64,000 nt of DNA from Fragilaria crotonensis (taxonomy: Eukaryota; Bacillariophyta; Fragilariophyceae; Fragilariales; Fragilariaceae), in NCBI GenBank assembly GCA_022925895.1, contig JAKSYS010000222.1:1-64000 (forward strand), read 5' to 3'. The notes under the pieces are model-generated. The model searched no databases. It was not told the origin of the DNA and was given only the letters and a program-made list of their open reading frames with translations. Positions 54,480 to 64,000 of this stretch are shown piece by piece; position 1 is the first letter of the stretch, and each line of letters opens with the position of its first letter. Both the position numbers and the translations under genes were made by a program.

Positions 54480-56177
54480 ATGCCAGCATTCGTTATTGCC
54501 TCCGAAGAAACGGGCTTCAAGGCGACGGGAGTGTCCGTTACAGTTCCCGACTACGATGTGTGTCGCCTCTCTTACTACTTAAAGTGCGGGACGGTCAGCT
54601 GCGGGGTCGATATCATCGTTGACGAGCTTGTCGATTTCAAGAATGCTCATAAACTTCCAGAAGCACGTCAAGATTCGATCTTCAGGCTTGCGTACGAGGA
54701 CTATGACCTGGAGAAGCTAGCCAATGTCACCATCTTTCTTGATGATGAGAACGAACTCCTCCCCAAAGGCACAAGCAATGAGTTCTACGAAGTCTCGACA
54801 GTGTCAAACATTCTAGCGATTCAGGAAGATGCCATCCTTGGTGGTCAGCATACGCAGATTCGCAAGATCATGGTTTGTGACAAAGACTGGCTCGAGAAGT
54901 TCTACGTCAAGCCCTTACAGAATAACTCTGGCCGTTTGAGTCGTATTCTTTCGGGTAGGACAGCCACGTCTGGAGTGGCGACCCTCGGCGTGCTCCTCGG
55001 CGCGCTCCTCGTCGGCGCCATGCTGAAAGATGACGATGACAAAAGTAGTGATCACTGCGATCACTGCAAAGGAGGTTCTGGTCAATGCGCCTGCAAAAGC
55101 GGCTGCGCCGTCAAGTCTTCCACCAAGTGCAGTGCATCCAGAAATCACTGTTCACATTGCAAGGGCCTGGATGGCATATGCTGCTGCAACGAAGGCTGCC
55201 CAGCCAAGGCCGAGAGCTTGTGCAAGGTCGTGCATTCCGGAATCACATGTGATTCCTGCCATTCTCGATCCATCGAAGGCGCCCGATACAAGTGCAACAC
55301 GTGCCCAAACTACGACCTCTGCGAGAAGTGCTACAACAGCGGCGCGCACAACAAGACCCATGCGTTCGAAAGGTACGCCAGAGTCGGGTCCACTGCGTGC
55401 TTTCTACTCCCGCGCGAGGAACCCGCCACGCACAAACACTGCTCGCATTGCAGTGGAGCAGAAGGAAAGTGCATGTGCACCCAAGGATGCACTGCCAATG
55501 CCGAGACCAAGTGCATTGTGGTACATGATGCCACGTGCCGTTCTTGCCAGCAGATCGGCATTCGAGGACCTTGCTACAAGTGTGACGAGTGCTGGGATAT
55601 TCATCTCTGCCAAAAGTGCTACGATGCTGATGAGCACGTCCTTACGCATTCCTTCCAGCGGATTGCTCGCGTTGGATCACGACCCATTTCCATGGTTCCT
55701 CGCTCTGGTCCGGAAGTTTCCAAGGCGAAACCTAGCCCTCCCGAAGCGAAGCCAAGTTTTTCGCCGCCAAGGGATGACGTTCCGATTGCGAAAGCTGTCC
55801 GCGTCGAAGTCAGTTCCTTCGAGAAAGGACAGTTGGTTACTCTGATGAACATGTCTTCAAACCCAGACATGAATGGCACCAGCGCCGTGGTTCTCAATGT
55901 CGTTGGAGACCGCGTCATCGTTGAAGTTCCTAGTCTCTCCAAGAAGAAGATTACTGTCCGGCCCGAAAATCTGCAGCTTTCATACACGCCTTTCGCAGTG
56001 GGAAGTTTGGTCGAGCTCAAGGATCTTGCCAAAGCGGAAATGAATGGCTTATTGGCTGTCGTGGTGGAGGCTGGTGCTGGCTCCGATTACCGCCTTCAAG
56101 TGAAACTTTTGGACGATCAGAACCGTATCCTCCGCATCAAGCCTGACAACCTTAAGATCGTCGAAGATTTTTTCTGA
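54480..56177 (+). CDS. Membrane-anchored protein with two ZZ zinc fingers, three HCxHC Cys-rich modules and SH3/KOW-like tail
   Basis: 565 residues. The N-terminal 155 residues form an unassigned alpha/beta-looking domain. A single hydrophobic segment (TLGVLLGALLVGAM, about 165-181) is followed by an Asp/Lys patch. Then Cys-rich modules (DHCDHCKGGSGQCACKSGC; NHCSHCKGLDGICCCNEGC) and a ZZ finger (CDSCHSRSIEGARYKCNTC...DLCEKCY), a third module (KHCSHCSGAEGKCMCTQGC) and a second ZZ finger (CRSCQQIGIRGPCYKCDEC...HLCQKCY), each ending THxFxRxARVGS. Two small repeats follow (LVTLMNMSSNPDMNGTSAVV and LVELKDLAKAEMNGLLAVV), probably SH3/KOW-like. ZZ fingers bind protein ends or ubiquitin-pathway partners. 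No family name can be given for the whole protein. Confidence 0.85.
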   Translation: MPAFVIASEETGFKATGVSVTVPDYDVCRLSYYLKCGTVSCGVDIIVDELVDFKNAHKLPEARQDSIFRLAYEDYDLEKLANVTIFLDDENELLPKGTSNEFYEVSTVSNILAIQEDAILGGQHTQIRKIMVCDKDWLEKFYVKPLQNNSGRLSRILSGRTATSGVATLGVLLGALLVGAMLKDDDDKSSDHCDHCKGGSGQCACKSGCAVKSSTKCSASRNHCSHCKGLDGICCCNEGCPAKAESLCKVVHSGITCDSCHSRSIEGARYKCNTCPNYDLCEKCYNSGAHNKTHAFERYARVGSTACFLLPREEPATHKHCSHCSGAEGKCMCTQGCTANAETKCIVVHDATCRSCQQIGIRGPCYKCDECWDIHLCQKCYDADEHVLTHSFQRIARVGSRPISMVPRSGPEVSKAKPSPPEAKPSFSPPRDDVPIAKAVRVEVSSFEKGQLVTLMNMSSNPDMNGTSAVVLNVVGDRVIVEVPSLSKKKITVRPENLQLSYTPFAVGSLVELKDLAKAEMNGLLAVVVEAGAGSDYRLQVKLLDDQNRILRIKPDNLKIVEDFF

Positions 56178-57719
56178 GATTATAACCAACAAGCCCAAAA
56201 CCAATCTTCGTCTGCACACTTTCACAATAATAAGCCCATTCACCGGAGTGTTGTCTTGACATGACATTCTTCTTGACAATGGCTTTCATTCTTCTATATA
56301 TGAGTGAAAAGAACGACGCCGCTGTGCTGTAAGAAGAAGAGCATCAATGGCTGAATCTCATTTACATACACAATCTTTAGCGATCACAAACCTATTATTC
56401 TTTGATCTTCCATTCATTATATTGAATGGAAAGTGTCGTGAATGCCAAAACCTTGTTTGTCTCGTTCCATAAAAGTAACCACTGCATAAAATCTCTCTGT
56501 TGACAGTCGGCTCTTGCTGGTCCTTTTCCAACGCACCGTCATCGTCGTTCGACGCCGCGGTCGATCACTGCGGGAGATGCGCTTACATGAGACCGTGCTT
56601 ATCAACTGTCAGTTCTGCTGCGACTTCAAAATTTGTGCCTTTTGAGGAAAGCGGGCTGAGGTGACAGTCTTCCTAATAGGCCTTCCGTGCCAATGAGGCA
56701 ACGGCAATGGCCCAAGAGTAAGAACAGAGCGGTTTACGTGAATGAACCAGTTTATTGAACGATAATGAGTGTAACGATACACTCACTTCTTTCCATTCGC
56801 CGAATATCTGCGGTCATCGTTCACGCCATCGTATGTCCGTGTCACGTTTATCCCGTGACTCCTCGTTTCTCCTCTTGCTCGCACGCTCAAGTCGCAAACA
56901 TATCCTGCACGCATACCGTGGGATGTTTGCACATCATGTGTATTCATTGTTCACAGCGAACATAAATGATACTCATACCCTGGAGATTCGGAAATCCTTC
57001 TCTGGAGTTAGGGATACCCGTATTTTACCGTTATTATTTTATTTAATCAATTACTTATCATGCGTTGTTGAGTCATATTGGAGCGCATGCCGAAAAAGGC
57101 TGGCTCGCGCTCATGAGCTTTTCCAAAACCATAAAATGCATGAGAACTCTTCAATTCATGTATGTCAAAGAATGAACTCGTCGTCAACACAGCGCACTCA
57201 TTGGTGTCTCTCAATTTTGGCAACGTTCTGGGTCTTCGGTTTTTGCTCCAGTACGTGCGGCGTGTTGCCTTGTTCTGGCAATGATTGTTACCTGATTCAA
57301 GACTTGACTTTCTGCACAGCGACATGGTCGACGGTGTACTTTTCGATCGAAGATGCATGCCGCAAGACTATGGCACGACCGGCTCTTGTACCAACTACGG
57401 ACGAGTATTAGGAGCATAATCGACAAATTTCCGAACTGCAAAGCAAAATGAAAGTGCTCCCTGATGAAAACAAGCAAGTAGCCAACGAGTTACAATTGTC
57501 CAAGGACGAAACGAAAAATACAGGCGCCATGTCGTTGATGCCCAACATATTGTCAGGATCTCGCACACGCTTCCCCATCCTTTTCGTTGGGAGAGCTAGG
57601 CGTACAGAAATAAGCAACACCGTCAGAACCTATCTCTTCCTAAACTTCCGATTTGTTCTTCCTCGAACTCGACGTTATCCAGTGACTTACAAAATCTCAA
57701 ACCGAATTGGCAACCGATT
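56178..57719. other. Long intergenic region
   Basis: About 1.5 kb with no supported gene. Open frames up to 218 residues (56755-57411) have low-quality composition, with many His/Cys/Ser and no motif. Confidence 0.4.
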
Positions 57720-58110
57720 GCAGACATGACTTCGTCAGTACCGAAGCTTCCAACCAGGTACATCCATCGTCATCGTTTGATGAAACAACTCCTGAATTGG
57801 CTTATGCGACATGTATGACAGCCGAGGTGACTTGCAACACTATAATTCCATCTATCACATCTCACCACGCTGACAACGCAGGAAATGGGAAGACAAGCTT
57901 GGCGGTTGCAGCCATTCTGACTTCAGACAGTTGAGAAACGTAAGCAATTCTGCGAACACATAACCTGGATCCAACTTGTTCACTACCCACTAACCGAGAA
58001 AGAAGTGTGTAGGTTGTTCGAGGATGAGTGTCGACAGTCAACAGCAACGAAAGTAACAAAATACCAGGATAACCAAGAAGCGGAGAATGCGACTGAAGAT
58101 TGGAGCGCTA
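57720..58110 (+). pseudogene. Remnant of a STAND/NB-ARC-like P-loop protein
   Basis: Reads HPSSSFDETTPELAYATC then, after a break, AGNGKTSLAVAAILTS, a P-loop of the GxxGxGKT(S/T) class, and in the next frame EHITWIQLVHYPLTEKEVCRLF, which fits the strand following the P-loop in NB-ARC-like ATPases (HIxWIQL). Only about 120 residues survive and a frameshift lies near 57930. Confidence 0.55.
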
Positions 58111-58137
58111 ATGGTAATCAAGTAAATGGTTGCGATT

Positions 58138-58640
58138 CTCTAGCATCGAGCGTTTATAATCTTGGCCATGTTCTGGGCATTATAGTAGACGCGCCATTTG
58201 TCTTGCGGAAAGTTGAAGCATTCAGCGAGGATCTCGCTAACGACATCGACGCGATTCTCCCCCAGCAAATTGCGATAGCTTACTGCAGCCTCTTCAACAC
58301 GCAACATCGCATATCGTGCTTGTTTTCGCTTGATGAGACCCTCGCCGACAATTGAGGCACAAATAGCCATGCCTAGTGAGCCCGATGTACCAATGCGTTT
58401 GAAACGACACGACGAACTTCTTCGGCCACCGCCTGACTGTCGTCGCGCCGAACCATACTTGCATCAAAATGACTCAGATTTCTTCGGGGACCCTGTCGGC
58501 TAATTGCGTGACTATGGGCGTAAGAGCAGGATCCCTGAGAAACACATGGTAGTCCTTCGGTGGCGATGAAGGCTTTTTGGTCGACTTTGGAGCGGGAGTT
58601 TGCTCAGCTTCAGAAGGTGGGCGACGTGTCGTCTCGTTGC
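58138..58640 (-). pseudogene. Remnant of an unrecognised coding region
   Basis: The minus strand has protein-like pieces in different frames: TPAPKSTKKPSSPPKDYHVF and FLRDPALTPIVTQLADRVPEE (about 58640-58480), DDSQAVAEEVRRVVSNALVH (about 58440-58385), and the 76-residue open piece at 58370-58140 (EEAAVSYRNLLGENRVDVVSEILAECF, split by nothing). The amphipathic helices suggest a helical domain. Two frame changes and no start codon; family unknown. Confidence 0.4.
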
Positions 58641-58918
58641 CTCAGCTGCCCCGAGTGTCTTGCATAAACGTTTCATTTCCTAAATGTTGGAACTTACCTC
58701 CAGCAGGTGTCGTTTAGTACATAAATATATATAGAAGTTTATAATGAACAACGCACATAAACAGTGATCCACGCTCCAACTACAGCACCTAGTAACGTGA
58801 CAATAATAGCCCAGAGAGTTAGGGTTAGGGCTCTGATGGGAGCAAGATGCAAGGTACTCGAGTTCAAGTGTTTCTGATGGTACTTGCATCCTTCTTATTT
58901 CACAAACACACCACGTGT

Positions 58919-61592
58919 TCACACTTCATAATGAGCCTCATAACCACTCTTCACCCAAATGGGCGTTCCGTTGTGACGACAAACAGGAACCATGTGTGCT
59001 TTCCAGTTTACATTCGCTCTGGCCTTTTCTGCGATGAATTTGAATGCATCTCCTGCTAGTGCTTGCATTTGACCTGAAGCTTCGATAGTTGACATGGTGC
59101 CACTCTCTATGAGAGCCTCACAGTGTGCCAAGACTGCATTCGATGCCTCTTCAACCGCAGAATCGAGAAAAGTCTTCATAATTTCGTATTGCTCAAGAAA
59201 GGGGAGGTTTGGGATTGGGAACGGAAGACCTTGAGAGGTGGCAACGGCTTTGATTGCCTGGAGGCATAGCTTCAGCCAAGGGGCAACCTTCACAATCCAT
59301 CTTCGAGGCACCTCGATCTGAAAAGGTTCGTGCCCTGGCAAACCTGAGTGTGCACAGATGAAGACGACGCTGTATTTTTGCAGCACTTTGTCCCTGATCC
59401 ACTTCTTTGGGGTGAACCGATCCTTCTTCTCAACCGAGATGGGATTCAACCAAACCAAGTTCGGGCACTCCTTGAACTGATTCGATGACAGTAGCGCCAA
59501 TGCTGCCATTGACCGGTTCAATCCCTTGGTCAACCTCTGTAGCATCTGCTGCTGTTTCTGTAGCAGCTCATTAGTGTGTTCAACGCCAATGTGGACCACG
59601 TATAAATCAGATCTCACGAGGTGCAGTTGCCGGAGACATTCGTCCAACTTCGTCTGGAACATCGCCATGTCGGCTCGTTTTTGAACGTACCGATTGTACG
59701 TCTCAACAGGAATGCGTCGACATAGATCTTCGTCTCGGAGTTTGCTTGAGCACTCCTTGATCAGGCATAAAAGTTGGCATCCGTTGTCATCACCAAGCTT
59801 GTCCACGATACAAGCTGTGCACAGCGCATGACCTTCGCTGCACCTCAAATCCGTACGATATTCGTTGCAAATAAGACAGTAGGGGCCGCTGTCGACTGCA
59901 CTCGCCGCCACGGGATGCTGAAGGCCTACATTGGTATTCAACAGGATTGAATCTCGAAGCTGACCGAGGAGTTCCTTCGTGCTCAACCTTTCTTCAGGGA
60001 TGGGAGCCATGCACTGAATAGCAGCCTTACATGCAAGTTCAAGGGGAGTCCGGATTCCAGATGATGGTGGGGATCGGCATCGTTCTTGAGCTTTTCACAT
60101 CCATCGACAATCCGTTGATATGTGTGCTCGTCTTGGACGTACAGGTCAAACACGTCATGGAAATGAGAGTCCTTTATCGTCGATTGCCCTAGATTTAAGC
60201 GTCCCAAAATAAGTTCAGATAAGACAACGCCAATGGAATATACATCAAAGGCGGCGATGTAAGGGCATGGATGCCCTTTACCCTTCATCTTGACATACAC
60301 CGGGCACATGTATCCAGGCGTTCCAAACGCAAGCCCGCCAGTTGTGCTCTGCAAAGTGACTGTGTACGACCCCGATGTCGCCCTGAGTTGTCGTCTGGTA
60401 CAAACTTGGCCAGGCCACAATCAATCAGTCGGGGTGAAATCATCCGCCAGACAAATGTTGGCACTCTTGATATCGCAATGAAAACATTCCAACCCTTGCC
60501 TGCAACCTTGCACCCGCCTGTGTGTAAGAAATGCACTGCTCTCACCAATTTGAACATGATAGACAATCGAGTATCTGCAGACAGGCGGGCTCTGTTGCCA
60601 TCATCAGTAAAGAAGCCAGCGAGGAGCCATTAGTGGCATATTCATACACCAAGCACTGCTGTGTGCTGTTGGCATTTAGACTGTAGCCAAACAAGACGAT
60701 GATGTTGGGATGCCGGAAATTTTTGAGCGTCTGGTAATGGTGCATGAAATGCGCCGTAAGTAGATGTCCGAGTAGTGAAAAGGGATCATCGCTCCCTGTG
60801 AATAACGGATTCACTCCATAAAGAACTTACCAACAGTTCGTTCTGAAAAGTTTTCCGAATTTCCTTAATAGCGGCCTCGTTGCAGTGAGTAGGACTAATC
60901 ATTTTCACTGCAAATTTCTTCGGCAGATGACTATCTTCCGCCAAGAAAACGTCGCCAAATGTCCCTGTTCCAAGTAAGTGGTTGGTGAGGCATTGCATGA
61001 TGTACTCCAAGGAGAGTTCCACAGGATCAGCGGAGCTTGTATTCATCACGTGAAGAAGCTTGCTTCGGTCTTGTTCAATCATGGTGTCATCGCTTAAAGG
61101 GCTGTTCTCGTTTGGACGAGGGGGGTCGATTGTCACTTGATGTTCATCTCCGCTTCCTGTCGGCCTTCCACTGCTCTGATCTTCCTTCTCAAGACGACTC
61201 GTGTGTTCAATTAAGAGAAGTACAACATCATCGTGTTTATTCTGGAGAGCAATATCCAGAGCTGTAAATCCATTTGTAAATTGGAGATTCACATCCACCT
61301 GCTTGTGTTGGAGCAACTCGCGGACGACTTCCGCATGGCCCTCTTGACTCGCTATGTACAGGGCTGTTGCACCATCTATACATCGGAGATTTACATCCAA
61401 ATTGTATTCCCCAAGCAATTCGCGAACAACTTCCACATGGCCGAATTGACTCGCAATGAAAAGGGCAGTTACACCATCATTATCATCTTGAGCATTCACA
61501 TTGGCTCCCGCTTGTAACAGGTCACGAACCTCCTGGAGATTACCATAATCGGCAAAGAAAATCAAACAGCGATCATGCTCACTCAACGGCAT
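58919..61592 (-). pseudogene. Ankyrin-protein kinase-RING gene with frameshifted kinase domain
   Basis: Exon 1 (61592-60831, 254 codons) encodes four to five ankyrin repeats (VTALFIASQFGHVEVVRELL), a Ser/Pro linker and the kinase N-lobe: LGTGTFGDVFLAED and FAVKM with the ATP-binding Lys. An intron (TTG|GTAAGT...TACCAG|ACG, 60830-60731) leads to TLKNFRHPNIIVLFGYS and CLVYEYATNG. After that the frame breaks near 60624, 60482, 60432, 60390 and 60058. The catalytic-loop Arg of HRD is Cys (HCD) and DFG reads DCG. The end (60010-58919, 363 codons) is intact: a RING-like set (CLICNEYRTDLRCSEGHALC), a coiled coil and a conserved tail (GHEPFQIEVPRRWIVKVAPW). The family is signalling-like; this copy is a probable pseudogene unless the assembly is error-rich. 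Confidence 0.75.
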
Positions 61593-61957
61593 AGCTTGAA
61601 GTTTAAGGACACAAGGTCAAGAGATGCAATGCATAAAAACCATCAAGAATGAATAAACGCCTTTTTTCGTGCGAATATGGAGTCCATGATTGAAATTGGT
61701 TTCAAGTTCGGCGAAGGAGTGTCTTGATTCGGGTTGCCCGATGTTTCAAGCGTGTATCACTATCACTACGCTACTACCGTAGTGAAAATACCGGTACATT
61801 ACTTGAGAACACGCCAAAAAAAAACCGAAGATCTTCTATTTTTACCGTGCTGCCGCTCTCCCCGAGGATTTGGTGACTCGAGACTCGAGACTCGACTCAC
61901 TCCGTTTAAGTATGAACGATACGGTATAGAAATCGTACACCAGTAGTAACCCCTAGT
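61593..61957. other. Intergenic region
   Basis: No gene seen. Contains CGAGACTCGAGACTCGA near 61880 and CACTACGCTACTACCGTAGTG near 61764-61784. Confidence 0.4.
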
Positions 61958-62161
61958 CTTGATGTTGGGATGCCGGAACGTCTTGAGCGTCTGGTAATGG
62001 TGCATGAAATGCGCCGTAAGTAGATGTCAGAGTAGTGAAAAGGGATCATCGCTCCCTGTGTATAACGGATTCACTCCACAAAGCACTTACCAACAGTTCG
62101 TTCTGAAAAGTTTTCCGAATTTCCTTAATAGCGGCCTCGTTGCAGTGAGTAGGACTAATCA
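61958..62161 (-). pseudogene. Duplicated fragment of the kinase gene
   Basis: About 204 bp nearly identical to 60697-60902, covering the end of exon 1, the whole intron and the start of exon 2 of the ankyrin-kinase gene. It stops abruptly at the LTR edge (after ...ACTAATCA), so the Copia element has inserted into a second kinase copy. Confidence 0.9.
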
Positions 62162-62681
62162 TGAAATTAAAGTTGATTCACTTCGGTGAAAAAGTAAAAT
62201 TATAAAGCTAAATCTATTCTTCAAACTCCGAACACAAGTAGTGGTTCGTGTGAGACCCTCCCTAGTACGACGGCTCCACATACATTGACTCACTTGGGAA
62301 TCGAGTTAGTGCGAGGCCGTCAGGAAACAGAAGGGGAGGAACACGACAGCACAATGAATAAGAGCGCGGCGGTATCCGGCGAGGTACGTAGTAGTCGCGA
62401 AGGTACCGGCGATGGTGGTGTCGTGAGTTGTAGATGTGGACGAAGCAGCAACTGTACCTCTTCACCCTTACGATCGTAGACCGGCAAGAATGCAGTGGAG
62501 GTAATAGTTTAGGCTAAGTTAAAGTTGTGAGCAATGTCAAAAGACACTGCCTTAAACTAGTACAGTAGTCGGCTCGGCACTGCGAAGTAAGTCGGTAAAG
62601 CAGTAAACCCGAGTAGATGTAGTAACTGTGCGCAGTAGATGGTAGCACAGTGACGACAATGATGAGATATGCACTGACACA
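62162..62681 (-). mobile_element. 3' LTR of a Copia retrotransposon (520 bp)
   Basis: On the minus strand it starts TGTGTCAGTG (62681 downward) right after a polypurine tract GGGGGAG (62688-62682) and ends ...AATTTCA at 62162, giving the usual TG...CA borders. The 5' LTR is outside the window. Confidence 0.75.
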
Positions 62682-62789
62682 CTCCCCCATTGTGAGCATA
62701 GTAAGCTTGCAATGAGCAACAGAAGTGTATCTTGAAGAGTATGGGACATCAGGGGGCCGAAGGCGTCCATGGGGCGCCATAGTGACCCA

Positions 62790-64000
62790 TCAAGCGGCGG
62801 ACATGGCGGTGATGGAGTGTGGAACCGGGGACTTGGTCAACGAATCTGCGGAGTTCACGACGCCAGGGATATGGGAGAGGACAATCTCGTTGGCAGCTTT
62901 CCATTCTTGGAGGGCAAAGTGTTGAATGTCGATATGGCGAGCACGCGGCGTTGGACGACTCGCGTTTACCATCAGGATGGCCGCAGCGTTATCCTCGAAC
63001 AACGTAGTCGGACCAATCTGAGGGTACCCAAGTTCCGAAAGGATCGACCGAAGGTACTTGGCAATCTTGGCGGCGTGGACAGCAGCGAGGAGTTCGGCTT
63101 CGGTGGAGCTGGTGGAAACCGTTGACTGAATCTTGGACTTGTAAGCCAAAGGTCCGCCGCAGAACATAAACACAAGCCCAGTGATCGAGCGGCGCGTGAC
63201 AAGGTCCGTTGCATGCGCGGCGTCGACATATCCAGCTAGCTCGACCGAGGAATGTGGTTGCGGGAAGTCAGGAAGAGTCGGATCGGGAGTGAGAATCTGA
63301 AAATCACCATGTGGAAGCGTCGATAAAAGCACGGATCGCCAGTAGAGTAAACCCCAATTTTTCGTCATGCGTAGGTACCGAGCGACACGACGTAACGCGT
63401 TGTAGTGCACTTTCGCCGGATGATCGGAGAATCGCGCGAGCGTCGTGACCGCGTACCCGATGTCCGGGCGAGCAACCACATAGGCATAAATTAATGCGCC
63501 CAAGACACTTCGATACGAAAACCCAGCAGCCGTTTCCAGATCACAATATTCGGGAGTTCCGTCACGAGGCGCAGTGGTGTAGTCGTCGAACATTTGTTGC
63601 GTCGTTGAAGCGGCGAGAGGCTCAATGGGCTTTGCATCCGTCTCGTGTGATCCGGAGGACAACCAGCCGTAGTGCGCGAGCAGTTTGTCGATGTAGGATT
63701 CGCATGTGATTTTGATATATCGGTCATATATGCTGTTCGACGTCGACGCCATTGAAAGAATCCAAAACGCCTTCGTCACGGAGGTCGATACCGTCTTCCG
63801 AGCAGATGACGCGCACAAGGTCTCTGATCGCGTCGGGGTCGACGCAACCGATGGCCAAATCGTCGACTTGACGACAGATGAGCATGCGATGACCCTTGTA
63901 TTCACCTTGGTAGAGGCTTCGCTCATGGGTTGTCGAAGTGAAACCATGACGAGCGATGACGGAATTTACAAACTTTTCCCAGAGCGCCCCAGATTCCGGA
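62790..64000 (-). mobile_element. Copia (CoDi-type) reverse transcriptase C-terminus and RNase H, partial
   Basis: The minus strand encodes the RNase H part: AGYVDAAHATDLVTRRSITG, QSTVSTSSTEAELLAAVHAA, PTPRARHIDIQHFALQEW and IPGVVNSADSLTKSPVPHS, all Copia signatures. Before it is the RT connection region (GALIYAYVVARPDIGYAVTTL). The RT core with RQVDDLAIG (catalytic VDD) lies at about 63740-64000 in another frame, so one frameshift (near 63735) breaks the polyprotein. The element runs off the right edge. Confidence 0.92.

Noticed and set aside
56755-57411. 218-residue open frame
   Set aside because: Composition (many His, Cys, Ser, Arg) is unlike the real proteins here, with no motif or domain; likely chance.

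Overview
The window looks like nuclear DNA of a diatom, most likely a raphid pennate. Genes are intron-poor, with short GT-AG introns. Two plastid-type proteins start with a signal peptide followed by an AFAP/GFAP motif, the bipartite targeting signal of secondary red plastids. There are secreted Ser/Pro/Thr-rich and Lys/Asp-rich repeat proteins of the kind seen in diatom cell coverings, many ankyrin genes, and a Copia element of the diatom CoDi type (VDD in place of the usual YVDD context). The species is inferred only.

Layout: 0.1-3 kb, an ankyrin gene and a broken 3' piece of a DUF726/TMCO4-type gene. 3-8.7 kb (minus), a very large secreted mosaic protein: TKAP/PTxSPT stalk, six related Cys-bounded domains and a C-terminal hedgehog-type Hint domain, cut by a one-base frameshift. 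8.7-9.65 kb, a shared divergent upstream region with a 15-base motif in five copies. 9.66-11.35 kb, a secreted subtilisin. 12.2-16.1 kb, an ankyrin remnant and the full DUF726 gene. 17.4-19.1 kb, a thylakoid-lumen CYP38-type cyclophilin in three exons. 19.4-20.7 kb, an ankyrin protein. 20.84-21.45 kb, a MITE with 8-bp target duplication. 22.3-29.5 kb, a 2369-residue kinesin. 30.0-37.7 kb, a tandem duplication of an ankyrin / SnoaL-like / Cys-rich secreted block ending in a long Lys/Asp polyampholyte protein. 39.0-40.1 kb, a broken ankyrin gene. 40.6-42.3 kb, an RluA pseudouridine synthase. 43.0-43.8 kb, a plastid PDZ protein. 45.2-46.4 kb, an NADPH:quinone reductase-like enzyme. 48.0-50.1 kb, a 2OG-oxygenase-like domain fused to a Ctr copper transporter. 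50.1-54.4 kb, gene-poor DNA with transposon remains, a 75-80 bp tandem repeat and a clear hAT-type MITE. 54.5-56.2 kb, a membrane-anchored double ZZ-finger protein. 57.7-61.6 kb, STAND-like and other remnants and an ankyrin-kinase-RING gene whose kinase part is frameshifted. 62.2-64.0 kb, a Copia retrotransposon running off the right edge.

The genes do not form one pathway. The strongest theme is local duplication with breakage. Two gene blocks (ankyrin+DUF726; ankyrin+SnoaL-like+Cys-rich) are duplicated so that each gene is whole in only one copy. The flanks of the PDZ gene and part of the kinase gene are also repeated. The most unusual coding regions are the Hint mosaic protein, the Lys/Asp repeat protein and the oxygenase-copper transporter fusion.
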